Below are positions 41,842 through 51,067 of a stretch of 64,000 nt of DNA, one piece after another. Within the stretch, counting starts at the first letter, position 1. Every line of letters starts with the position of its first letter. The notes under the pieces are model-generated. The model made no database searches. It saw only the letters and a list, made by a program, of their open reading frames with translations, and was not told where the DNA came from. This DNA is from JBDIAG01 sp963835085 (GTDB lineage: Bacteria > Actinomycetota > Actinomycetes > Actinomycetales > CAWJMD01). A program made the translations under genes and the position numbers. The DNA is taken from NCBI GenBank assembly GCA_963835085.1, contig CAWIED010000001.1, positions 124,001 through 188,000 on the forward strand. The letters are read 5' to 3'.

Positions 41842-44753
41842 GCCGGCTGACGGCTGCGTTGTTCGCGGCTCGCGGTGTCGTAGGCGTGCTGTGCCTGCTG
41901 GGCGTCCTGGTCTGCGGCCAGGCCGCTTCGGCGTCCGCATTCGCTCGGGCGAGCGTCGTTTCTCGTCTGGGGGTGACTGCGCCTGTGGGGGTGACTGGGC
42001 CGGTGGGTGTGACTGGGCCGGTGGGTGTGACTGCGCGGGTCGGCTCGGCAAATCCCGTCGCTGCCACCGGGCAGACGCCCCTGGAGCAGGTGGGCGCCTG
42101 CATCGCCGCGGGTGGCCGGGGCGACGTCCTCCTAGTGATGGACACTTCGGGCTCGCTGTCCACCACCGATCCCGCCGCGGTGCGGGTCAAGGCAGCGCAG
42201 TACCTCGTCAACGAGTTGGCGGCCTTCAGCCAGTCTTCGGGCGCCCACGTCGACGTCGCCACGGCATCCTTCGACACGGTCTATCGACCCGGCGCCGACT
42301 GGACGAGCGTGTCGGGCACCGGTGCCCAGACCATCGATCAGTCGCTGCAGCAGTACCGCGGCCGCATGACCGGCAAAGACACCGACTACTGGGCCGTGGT
42401 CGACTCCTCGCGCAAGGCCCTCCTCGCCAAGGCCGCCCAGACGCCCGAGACGCGTAGTTGCCCGGTCTGGTTCTGGTTCAGCGACGGTGGCTACGACATC
42501 GAACGCCGTGCCGCCGGCACGCTGGCTCGTTACGGCGGCCCCAAGCCGTACGCGCCGGGCAACGACCTGTCCACCGACACTCTGGCGGCGGCCGCCATCG
42601 CCGCGGGCAAGAGCGATCTGTGCCGTGCCGGTGGCCAGGCCGACCAAGACCGCGTCGCAGGCGTCACCACAGTGGCCATCGGGCTGCGCCCCAACGCCTC
42701 CAGCGCGGGCGACTTCGACTTCATGAAGAACGTCGCCACCGGGTCGGGTTCTTGTGGCGCCCAACCGAGCCGAGGGGAGTTCTATCTGGCCGACGAGCTC
42801 GATGGCATCTTCTACGCCTTCGACCAGTTCTCGTCTCCCGGCAGCAAGCCGCTGACCCAACAAGGTCAGGTCTGCGGGCCGGCGGCGTGTGCCGAGGGCA
42901 CCCACCAGTTCGTGCTCGACACGTCCATCGCCACGGCCCGCCTGCTCGCGGGCAGCTCCGTGAACGGCCAACAGATCGCGGTCAGCGGCCCGAACGGCGG
43001 CGGCCTGACCCTGCCGTCCACCGATGGCACCCGGCACCTCGCCGGCGCCGACCTCGCCTGGCACTGGCTCTCGGCTCAGACCGTGCAGGTGGTGGCCACC
43101 CGCGCGGACAAAGCCGGGGCAGGCAGCGACGCAGGTTGGACGGGTGTCTGGAGCGTCGAGTTCCTCGACCCCGCCGGTACCGGCCCGCACGGCGCGTCGC
43201 GCACCTCTCTGCACCTCCTCAGCGACCTCGTGCCGGCGTGGAAGAACTCCCAGCCCACGCTCACCCGCCAGGTCGCGTCGCCGCTCAGCTTCGTCCTGAA
43301 TCGGCAGGGATCGACCACCGTCGTCAACGCACAGAGCCTGCCTTCCACCTTCGCCCTCAGCGCGAGCCTGGTGGCGGCCGACGGCACCGAGGTGCCAATC
43401 GCCGCCAACCTAGGCAAGGCCGACCTGGCGAGCCCGCAGAGAGTCGATCTCTCCACCGCGCCGTTGGGCGCGGCCCAGGTGCGGGTAAGCCTGCGCATCA
43501 CCACAGCGTCGGCCACCAGCGGCGGGCACACCGTCGCCGGCACCACGCTCGAGCCGCTCTCGGTCAGCTACCCGGTGCAAGTGGTGCCGCCTGCCGAGTA
43601 TCCGCGGGTGCCAAGCAGCCTGCAGTTCGGCTCGGTAGAGGGCGCCGACCCGGTAACGGCGACACTTGCGGTGAGCGGACGAGGCTGTGTCTGGCTCGAT
43701 CCGGCCAAGGCCCCCACCACTCTGCCCCAGGGTGTCACCGCCACCTTGTCGTCACCCGCCACCAGCAAGACGAGCTGCGTCAGCGACAAGCTCGCCATCA
43801 CCCTGACACCGAGTGCCGCAGGCAATGGGCTGGTGGCAGGCACGTTCGACGTCGTCGTCGCTCCCGGCAGCGGCTCCGGCAAGCCACTCGCCACCCCCGT
43901 CACCTACACGCTTGAAATGGCTAAGCCGGCCAACCAGCCGCTCCGCCTCGCACTCTTCCTCGCCATTCTGGCGCTGGGAGTGCTCGGCCCCCTGGCTGCG
44001 CTGTACGTGCTCAAGGCCGTCACCGCCCGCATGCCCTCGGTCACCGTCTTCACCACACGACTAGTCGGCCAGGTCACCACCACGCGGAGCTCGTTCCTCG
44101 ACGGCCAGGTCACTCCCGGCCTCAACGATCTCGACGCGGTTGCCATCAGCGGCGCTCGCCGCGAGCTCACCATCAACGGGGCACGCTTGCGCACGGTGAT
44201 GGGCCTGGCACCCACCGAGCCGGGTTATGTCCGGGCAGAGATGGCCGGCCCGGCCGCCTCGTCGGCGGTGCCGGCCCGGGCCGGATCGGCGGCCAGGCTG
44301 CCGCTCGACGTCCGGAACCACTGGATCGTCGGTCTCGATCCGGTCGACCCGGCCCACGGTCCGGTCGAGGTGATTCTGCTCGTCTCGTCGCAAGAGCAGA
44401 TCGCGACGGTATTGGCCGACGCACGTCGAAGCCTGCCCGAGCGGGTCCGAATGTTGCGTCAGGCGATCGGGTCGGATGTGGGGGGCGCCGCCGCGGACGG
44501 CTCGCCGAACGAGGGCGGCGACGGGTTCGGCAGCGGTCCGGGTCGCAGCGGGGACGACGACGGCTGGGGTGGTGGCCCCGGCCTGAGCTGGACGCCCACG
44601 CGTCCAGGCGCACCCGTCGGCACGAAGCCGGGCAACTCGTCATCTCCGCCGGTGAGCCCTTTGTCGAAGCCGGTCAGCAGTGCGTCGCAGCCGGGGTGGG
44701 CACCAGCTGCGCCCCTGCCTCCCACTCCTCATCCCGACGAGGACGGCTGGTGA
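41838..44753 (+). CDS. secreted/membrane vWA-domain protein of the tubulin-like operon
   Basis: A 971-aa type I membrane protein. The signal peptide is about residues 1-32 (GVVGVLCLLGVLVCGQAASA), followed by an 18-bp-coded repeat (GVTGPV). A vWA domain starts at about 93 (DVLLVMDTSGSLSTTD) with an intact DxSxS metal site and a WFWFSDGGYD strand. Beta-rich repeats follow to about 695, then one transmembrane helix (LRLALFLAILALGVLGPLAA, about 701-727) and a cytoplasmic tail of about 245 aa with a Gly/Asp/Pro-rich end. The vWA domain therefore faces outside and the tail could meet the cytoplasmic tubulin-like protein. The start overlaps the preceding stop (GTGA). Confidence 0.85.
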   Translation: MSRLTAALFAARGVVGVLCLLGVLVCGQAASASAFARASVVSRLGVTAPVGVTGPVGVTGPVGVTARVGSANPVAATGQTPLEQVGACIAAGGRGDVLLVMDTSGSLSTTDPAAVRVKAAQYLVNELAAFSQSSGAHVDVATASFDTVYRPGADWTSVSGTGAQTIDQSLQQYRGRMTGKDTDYWAVVDSSRKALLAKAAQTPETRSCPVWFWFSDGGYDIERRAAGTLARYGGPKPYAPGNDLSTDTLAAAAIAAGKSDLCRAGGQADQDRVAGVTTVAIGLRPNASSAGDFDFMKNVATGSGSCGAQPSRGEFYLADELDGIFYAFDQFSSPGSKPLTQQGQVCGPAACAEGTHQFVLDTSIATARLLAGSSVNGQQIAVSGPNGGGLTLPSTDGTRHLAGADLAWHWLSAQTVQVVATRADKAGAGSDAGWTGVWSVEFLDPAGTGPHGASRTSLHLLSDLVPAWKNSQPTLTRQVASPLSFVLNRQGSTTVVNAQSLPSTFALSASLVAADGTEVPIAANLGKADLASPQRVDLSTAPLGAAQVRVSLRITTASATSGGHTVAGTTLEPLSVSYPVQVVPPAEYPRVPSSLQFGSVEGADPVTATLAVSGRGCVWLDPAKAPTTLPQGVTATLSSPATSKTSCVSDKLAITLTPSAAGNGLVAGTFDVVVAPGSGSGKPLATPVTYTLEMAKPANQPLRLALFLAILALGVLGPLAALYVLKAVTARMPSVTVFTTRLVGQVTTTRSSFLDGQVTPGLNDLDAVAISGARRELTINGARLRTVMGLAPTEPGYVRAEMAGPAASSAVPARAGSAARLPLDVRNHWIVGLDPVDPAHGPVEVILLVSSQEQIATVLADARRSLPERVRMLRQAIGSDVGGAAADGSPNEGGDGFGSGPGRSGDDDGWGGGPGLSWTPTRPGAPVGTKPGNSSSPPVSPLSKPVSSASQPGWAPAAPLPPTPHPDEDGW
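41969..42040 (+). repeat. 18-bp tandem repeat inside the vWA gene
   Basis: Four units of GGGKGTGACTGSGCCGGT encode GVTAPV and GVTGPV hexapeptides just after the signal peptide. Confidence 0.85.
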
Positions 44754-44904
44754 GCACCATGACCAGCGCCCCCGGCCATCGAGGCATCCCGCGCTTGTCA
44801 TCGGTGGCACATAGGGCGCGGCGGGCCCATAGGCTTCCCGGATTGCACTGCGGAGGGCGGGGGAGCGCCGCCGCCAGGGAGCACGTCATGGGAGGGCTGA
44901 GAAC

Positions 44905-47900
44905 ATGCCGTTGAGAAAGTTCCTCGTCGTCGGATGCGGCGGCTCGGGTGGAGCGGCGCTGCGCTACCTCATGGATCAACTGCGTGCCGACCTGTGTCCG
45001 CTGGGTATCGGCTCGCTGCCGGCCGCATGGCAGTTCGTGCATGTCGATGCACCGTCCACGCCCGACGTCGGGCCTGGCACGCTCGGCTCCATCACCGATC
45101 TCGGCGGCCGCTATGTGCCCGTCTCCTCGCCCACCAACTCCTACCTCGCCACCTGGACGTCGGTGTCGTCGCGCACGCAGGGCAACGACGCCTTGCCGAG
45201 CCTGCTCGGCTGGGTGCCGCGCGAGCCACGCAAGGCCAACAACGTGCCGGTCACCGACGGCGCCGGACAATATCGAGCAATCGGACGCATGCTCGCCCTG
45301 CCACACTTGCGCACCCTGCACGAACAACTCAGTGCCGCCTATCGCGACCTGCAACAGCCGGCGGCCTGGGGCGAGCTGCCGGCGAATCTGCATTCGGGCA
45401 ACGAGGCCGTCATCCCCATCGTCGTCTCGTCCATGGCGGGCGGGGCGGGGGCCGGCATCTTCCTCGACATCTGCCGCGTGCTGGGCAAGCTACCCGGGGT
45501 AGATCCGGCCAACCTCGGAGTCTTCCTCTTCACAGCAGACGTGTTCAACGAACTCCCCGAGCATGCGCGCACCGGGGTAGAGGGCAACGCCCTGGGTGCG
45601 CTCGGCGAGATCATCGCGGCCGCCGCCCGCACCGGCGAAGACCAGGAGATGGATCTGCACGCCGCCCAGGGCCTGCCGCAGACCGGGTTCACCTCGGCAC
45701 CGTTCGCGCGGATCTTTCCGATCGGGGCCATGGTCGGCGGCGACGGAGCGCTCTTCGGCGACGGCACCATGCATGGCATCTACCGGGGCCTGGGCAGGGC
45801 GCTGGCCGGCATCCTGTTCTCCGAGCAGGCTACCGAGAACTACATCGACCGGATGCTGGCCAATCGCAGTCCCGCCGACACCGATGTGCGCAGCCTCGGC
45901 TGGGGCCAGGCTCCGGCCGACTTCACGTGGGGTTCGCTGGGCTACGCCTCGGTGAGCCTCGGCCGCGACCGCTACGAGGAGTACGCGGCCCAGCGCGTCG
46001 CCCGGTTGGGCGTCGACCACCTGATGGGCGGCCATCGCGACCGGGGCAGCCAACTGCCCGACACCGAACAGCTGGCCGTCCTGGTGGAGGCCAACTGGTC
46101 GCAGATTCTGCAGCGCACCGGCCTCGGCGTGCCCGGTCAGCCCATCCCGGAGTGGTTTCGCTCCACGGCCTTCACCGATGCCTCTGCCGAGCAGACCGCA
46201 CGCGTGGCCATGTCGCAGTTGCTCGATCAGGTGGCCGCGTTCCGGGGGCCGGCCACGCACTATCTCGACGTGGTGCTCCAGCGCACCCTCGCAGCTCGCC
46301 CCACCGTGGCCAGGCTGGCCGGCGACCAGGTGTACGCGTGGGCCAATGATTGGTCCGATCGCCTGGAGAGCGCTGTGCTGCAAGAGTTTTCGGAAGGCAT
46401 GGCGCGCCACGGATTGCCGTACGCGCGCGCGGTTCTCGCCCGGTTGCGCATGCACGTCGACCGGCTGACCGATGCGATGGGCCGGGCCGGTGCCCGCGAA
46501 GTCGACCCGGTAGCCCTCGACCCGGCCGTGCAGACCCGCGTCGCGCAGCTCGGCGGTGCCGAGGTGAGCGGTTCGCACCCTATCTCCGGCATGGTGGCCG
46601 CCGCCCTACTCGATTCGGGCCAGGTCTACGCCCGCCGGGCCGCAGCCAGACTGGGCGCCGGCGTGCTCGCCTCGTTCGCCCGCGATGTGTTGCCGGCGCT
46701 GGAGACGTCGGCCAGTGAAGCGCTGCTCGACCTCGAGCATGCGGTGAGCCGCGCACCGTCGCAGGCGGGGTTGGCGCAGGTGGCCTCGTCCACCTACCGC
46801 GACTGGCCGCTCGACTCCGACAGCACGCCCGCCCGCTTCGACGAAGCCGTCAACGAAGTGCTGGTCACCACATCGGCAGAGTTCCCGGCGCAGTTCGTCG
46901 CCGACATCCAAGCCAGCGTGCCGACGGCAGACGGCGCCTACCGGGACGCGATGAATCAGGTGCGCTTCGAAGTGCTCCGTGGTCGCTGGCAGACCACGGG
47001 CGGACGCGCCGGCGAAGTGCCCATCCTCTCCCGGTCGGCGCGCTGGCGCGCCTCGGTGCTTGGCTACGAGCCCGGCACGCGTACCCCCACCCCGGCGACC
47101 CGCCCGCGGTACACCGTGGCAGCGAGCACGTCGCAGGTGCTCGATCGGGCCCGGCAGTGGTTGGCCCGGCCAGGTCAGCCGTTCACGAACTTCGCCCGGC
47201 AGTCGCTGCGCGACTATCTCAACGACCCGCAGCTGGCGCAGGCGCAGCGCGTCGAGCGTCAGGAGCGGTTCGTGCGCCGGTTCTGGGAGGCGATGGCGCT
47301 GGCCAGGCCGCTCGTCGGGGTCAGTCCACAGATGGTGCGTGCCGTGCACAACGGCCAAGACGTGCGCTACGACTACTCGTTCTCCGAGATCGGCCTGCCG
47401 GCCGGTGATCCCACCGCCGTGGTGATCGGTCACCGGCTCCGCACCGACCCCCACGTCGACAGCACCACGGTGCAGGCGTTCAACGATGCCCTTGCCACCA
47501 CCGACGAGGCCCGCGAGCACGGCAGCGGAGCTCGGATCGCAGTCTTCGGTGCCTACCAGAAGTACTCGCCGCTCGTGTTCGCCTCGTTGTTGCGGCCGGT
47601 GCATCAGCGCTGGGCGGCCAGCTCACCGGAGTACCTGCGCCAGATCTGGCAGTGGAAGCGCACCCGCCCGCTCTCGGCGGCCATCGCCATGTCGGACGAC
47701 GAGCTCACCGCCACCGTGGCGGGCTGGTATCTGGGTCGTGCGCTCGGGTTGGTGCAGCATCCCTCCGCTCTGCACGACGGCGGCCCGGTACAGGTGTACG
47801 ACCGCGTGCGCCGACGCTGGGTCGCCTTTCCGCCCCTGCTCACCTCCCACGACCGGCTGCCGCTGTCGGCGCACGACTGGATGCCCGCGGTGCTGGGCAG

Positions 47901-48378
47901 CCACAGCCTCGCGGTAGTGCAGTGCAACGAAGACCCCACGCTCGCGGCGCTGCAGCCGTATCGGTTGCTGCGCGAGCTGTACGACTCATCCACCGACCAC
48001 CCCACCCTTGGCGGCCCGGATGCGATGGCGGCGACCTCCGTCATCGCCGACTGGGCCACCAGCGGTCAGTGGCCTTCCGGAGAGCCGTCCACGATCCTCA
48101 AGGGCAGCTATCTCGCAGCGAGCGAGCGCATCGAGGCCCTCACCGACTGGCTCACCCGCCTGCGCGACGGCTACCGCGACGCCTATCTGCAGGGCGGTTC
48201 GGTGCTGAGGCCGCGGGTGCTCACCGCCGACGACGCCTGCGAGGCACCGCTCATCGTCGAGCTGGCGCCGGTGGCGGTACAGGCCCTCGACCTGCTGGTA
48301 GACGCTGCGGCGATGGCGGCTCAACGTGGTCGGGAAGGCGTCCGGCGCGTGAGCATGGGGCCGGATATCGATGTGTAG
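44905..48378 (+). CDS. tubulin/FtsZ-superfamily GTPase-like protein (Tubulin_2 type)
   Basis: A 1157-aa cytoplasmic protein. The N-terminus KFLVVGCGGSGGAALRYLMD (residues 5-24) is the tubulin-like nucleotide-binding start. At about 175-188, VVSSMAGGAGAGIFLDI corresponds to the tubulin signature GGGTGSG loop. The family is the tubulin-like group distinct from FtsZ, usually encoded beside vWA proteins. About 700 residues follow the GTPase-like part, mostly helical, with no transmembrane helix. This is much longer than FtsZ, so the large tail may bind other operon products. ATG 44905 follows GGGAGGG. A 150-base gap from the vWA gene could hold an internal promoter. It is probably a filament-forming or scaffold GTPase; polymerisation is inferred. 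Confidence 0.8.
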   Translation: MPLRKFLVVGCGGSGGAALRYLMDQLRADLCPLGIGSLPAAWQFVHVDAPSTPDVGPGTLGSITDLGGRYVPVSSPTNSYLATWTSVSSRTQGNDALPSLLGWVPREPRKANNVPVTDGAGQYRAIGRMLALPHLRTLHEQLSAAYRDLQQPAAWGELPANLHSGNEAVIPIVVSSMAGGAGAGIFLDICRVLGKLPGVDPANLGVFLFTADVFNELPEHARTGVEGNALGALGEIIAAAARTGEDQEMDLHAAQGLPQTGFTSAPFARIFPIGAMVGGDGALFGDGTMHGIYRGLGRALAGILFSEQATENYIDRMLANRSPADTDVRSLGWGQAPADFTWGSLGYASVSLGRDRYEEYAAQRVARLGVDHLMGGHRDRGSQLPDTEQLAVLVEANWSQILQRTGLGVPGQPIPEWFRSTAFTDASAEQTARVAMSQLLDQVAAFRGPATHYLDVVLQRTLAARPTVARLAGDQVYAWANDWSDRLESAVLQEFSEGMARHGLPYARAVLARLRMHVDRLTDAMGRAGAREVDPVALDPAVQTRVAQLGGAEVSGSHPISGMVAAALLDSGQVYARRAAARLGAGVLASFARDVLPALETSASEALLDLEHAVSRAPSQAGLAQVASSTYRDWPLDSDSTPARFDEAVNEVLVTTSAEFPAQFVADIQASVPTADGAYRDAMNQVRFEVLRGRWQTTGGRAGEVPILSRSARWRASVLGYEPGTRTPTPATRPRYTVAASTSQVLDRARQWLARPGQPFTNFARQSLRDYLNDPQLAQAQRVERQERFVRRFWEAMALARPLVGVSPQMVRAVHNGQDVRYDYSFSEIGLPAGDPTAVVIGHRLRTDPHVDSTTVQAFNDALATTDEAREHGSGARIAVFGAYQKYSPLVFASLLRPVHQRWAASSPEYLRQIWQWKRTRPLSAAIAMSDDELTATVAGWYLGRALGLVQHPSALHDGGPVQVYDRVRRRWVAFPPLLTSHDRLPLSAHDWMPAVLGSHSLAVVQCNEDPTLAALQPYRLLRELYDSSTDHPTLGGPDAMAATSVIADWATSGQWPSGEPSTILKGSYLAASERIEALTDWLTRLRDGYRDAYLQGGSVLRPRVLTADDACEAPLIVELAPVAVQALDLLVDAAAMAAQRGREGVRRVSMGPDIDV

Positions 48379-48402
48379 CAGGCAGCTCGGGAGGGGGTTG
48401 GG

Positions 48403-51054
48403 ATGACACGCCTGACGGTGCTGTTGGCCCACCGGTCGAGCCTGATCGGTGTAGTCGACATCCTGCGCGACTGGGCGGCGCTCGGAGTCGTCGGTGAGGT
48501 CTTCGCCGTAGCCATCGAAGACGTGGTGTCGGGGGTGCAGGTGGGTGCCTACCGCATCGGTGCACCCAGCGGTGCGGCCGGAGCATCGCGTCGGGTGCTG
48601 CTGGCAGACGAGCTGGCCAGCCGGCACGACGTCGAACTAGTGCGGCTCGGCGTACTCGACCTGTCGGCTTGGGCTCCACAGTTCGACGAGGCCGAGGCGG
48701 GGCTGGTCCGCGCCTACCTTTCTCGGGTGCTGCCCCACGTACGGTTGGTGGCCGTGCATCTGCTGGCACCCCAGCACACCCCTACCGACGGCCTGCATTG
48801 GCGATCGGGTGCGGGCCTGTGGGCCGGCTGGCACAACGTGATCATCGCGCCCGAGAACTCCGCGGCGCCCTCGGCCGGTCTGGCCCCGGTGGTGGCTCAA
48901 CCCGACAGTCCGCTCGGGCTGACCCACCCTGTGGCTGCAGCCTGCGGGGTGCTCGGTGCACTCTCCGGGCATACCGACTCGCTCTTCGACGACCGCCAAT
49001 ACCTGCCGGGGGAGCAGGCCTTCGTGGCACGCACCTTCACCCGATACCTGTCGGCCGAGGCCGTCAATCACGAGGTGCTCGTGCGCACCACTGATGTGCG
49101 CGACCGCTATCCGGTTCCCCGGCGCGAGGGCCAGCCGGTGCTGGTGGTCGACGACGAGCTCGATGCGTCGTTGGGCATGGCTGAGCGGCTGTTGACCCGG
49201 CATCGCGAGGTGTTTGCGGGTGAGCGGCCGATGCCGCAGCGCACACCCCCCACCCGCATCGGTCCGATGGCCGCGCTGGGCATGTTCTTCAGCTTCTTCC
49301 TCGCCGCGCTGCGCAATGCACCGCGTGCGTTCGTTGCGGCGTTGGTGCGCCGCACTCAAGCGGCGATCGCGCGCGAGGTGGGCGACTTCGTCTTCGGGGC
49401 CAGCGATTCGTCGTTCACGGTTGTAGTGGGTGGTATCGGCGCTGACGGACGGCCGGTGGCACTCGAAGACCTCGACACGGCCCTCGACCAGCTGGCCGAT
49501 CAGGCCGGTGCCAACCTGAGCTACCGACCGGCGAACCTCTCTGCGCTCTGGCACGACTATGTCGCCGGCGCGCTCACTCTGCTCGATGCCGGTGCGCGCG
49601 AACCCGAGCTGCCGCCTCTGGCGGTCGGTGCACATCAGGCGGTCGTCTCCTCCACAGCTCGAGTCGTGCCAGCGCCGGGAGAGGCCTTCGAACTGAGCCC
49701 CGACGTGGCCGCCTACCTACCTGGGTGGCGCATCGAGGGAGCCGACCTGGCCCGCGCGGCCCTGCTCGATCAACGCTTGGCCGGCCTCGGTCGTGAACAG
49801 GGCCAGCTCACCGAGCAACTGGCTGGGCAACGCCGGGCGCTGGCCGACTGGGTGGCCGGTATCGATGGGTACACGGCCCGGGTCGGGCAGCGGTTGGCAA
49901 CTGCTATGCACGGCACCTTCGCTGAGATCGCCGCCCTCAACGATCAACTGCGACGGGTCGGCGACACGGTGTCGCTTCCAGCCAACACCGACGACCGGCA
50001 GCGGCAGTTGGGTCGCACGTTGCTGCTCATCGCCGGAGCCGCCCTGCTGCTCATCGTGGTGTGCGTTCTGCTCACCGTCTACGTGCCGATGAAGTGGTAC
50101 GTCGGCGTGGCCATCTGCCTGGTGATCGTGGCGGGCTGGCTGGCCGGCAGCCTGAGTGCGTTCATGCATTACCAACGTGCCATCTTCGCGCTACTGCACC
50201 AACGCGAGGAGGATGCCCGGCTGTCCACCGTGCTGCGTGCGCACCTGCGCGAGGCACTCGACGACGGTCGCCGGCTGAGCCGGGCCTACCGGCAGTTCCT
50301 CGACTTCTCCCGGGCCCTGGCGGTCTTCGCGCACGCGCCGCTGGGCATGGTTCCGCAGTCGCCACGAGCCGAACTGCTCATCGGTCCGGGATTGCCGCGC
50401 AATGTCATGATCGGTGTGGCCGACGCGAGTGAACAGACCATCGCCGACAGCGTAGATGCATTGCGGCGCAATCTCTTTGAAGCGGGCTGGCTGTCAGAGG
50501 GCTGGGCGCATTTCCTGGACGACCTGCCATCGGGCCTCGGTCCGTGGCAGTACCAGCTGCGTGAGCAGCCCGATGCGCTGTGGTCAGATCCACGGATCGA
50601 CGCCACCGGGTCAGTGCTCACCGCGTGGTCGCACGCGGTTACCGAACATGCCGGCAGCCGTGGTGTGCCAAGGGCCTTCGTGGCCCGCTTCGACGCACTG
50701 CTGGAGGCTGACCATGCCGGGGTCACCACGGCATTGCGACAACGCGTCCGGGTACGGCGCAGCCAGACCGGCGAGGAGACCGTGCTTGACTATCGCGACT
50801 TCGTCGCCGGGCTGGCCACCGTCGACGGCCGGCGGTGCGTCTTCGACTCGGTCTTGTTCGCTGAGAGCCCTGAGCACTTCGATCCGGCTAGGGTCGATGA
50901 CACGGTGGTGCAGCGCGCCGGTTCGGGGCTGGCGCTGTCGCTGGTGGTCACCCAGCTGAGCGCCGGCCTGCAAGCCGTCGACCTGGCCGGCTCCCCTGCC
51001 AGCCCGCGACCACAGCCCAAGCTGGCTGACGTCGACCATCTGCCACCGGTCTGA
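48403..51054 (+). CDS. 883-aa membrane protein with two central helices, tubulin-like operon
   Basis: No known family is recognised. The N-terminal 330 residues look like a mixed alpha/beta cytoplasmic domain (MTRLTVLLAHRSSLIGVVDI, VLVVDDELDASLGMAERLL). A coiled-coil-like segment rich in Gln/Arg/Leu lies at about 450-500. Two transmembrane helices at about 540-560 and 567-588 (LLLIAGAALLLIVVCVLLTV and VGVAICLVIVAGWLAGSLSA) are separated by a very short loop. The C-terminal 290 residues are again cytoplasmic. Both large domains therefore face the tubulin-like and GTPase proteins. ATG 48403 follows GGGAGGGGG and lies 24 bases after the tubulin-like gene. A role as membrane anchor is an inference. 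Confidence 0.75.
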   Translation: MTRLTVLLAHRSSLIGVVDILRDWAALGVVGEVFAVAIEDVVSGVQVGAYRIGAPSGAAGASRRVLLADELASRHDVELVRLGVLDLSAWAPQFDEAEAGLVRAYLSRVLPHVRLVAVHLLAPQHTPTDGLHWRSGAGLWAGWHNVIIAPENSAAPSAGLAPVVAQPDSPLGLTHPVAAACGVLGALSGHTDSLFDDRQYLPGEQAFVARTFTRYLSAEAVNHEVLVRTTDVRDRYPVPRREGQPVLVVDDELDASLGMAERLLTRHREVFAGERPMPQRTPPTRIGPMAALGMFFSFFLAALRNAPRAFVAALVRRTQAAIAREVGDFVFGASDSSFTVVVGGIGADGRPVALEDLDTALDQLADQAGANLSYRPANLSALWHDYVAGALTLLDAGAREPELPPLAVGAHQAVVSSTARVVPAPGEAFELSPDVAAYLPGWRIEGADLARAALLDQRLAGLGREQGQLTEQLAGQRRALADWVAGIDGYTARVGQRLATAMHGTFAEIAALNDQLRRVGDTVSLPANTDDRQRQLGRTLLLIAGAALLLIVVCVLLTVYVPMKWYVGVAICLVIVAGWLAGSLSAFMHYQRAIFALLHQREEDARLSTVLRAHLREALDDGRRLSRAYRQFLDFSRALAVFAHAPLGMVPQSPRAELLIGPGLPRNVMIGVADASEQTIADSVDALRRNLFEAGWLSEGWAHFLDDLPSGLGPWQYQLREQPDALWSDPRIDATGSVLTAWSHAVTEHAGSRGVPRAFVARFDALLEADHAGVTTALRQRVRVRRSQTGEETVLDYRDFVAGLATVDGRRCVFDSVLFAESPEHFDPARVDDTVVQRAGSGLALSLVVTQLSAGLQAVDLAGSPASPRPQPKLADVDHLPPV

Positions 51055-51067
51055 GGGGAACGTCTCG

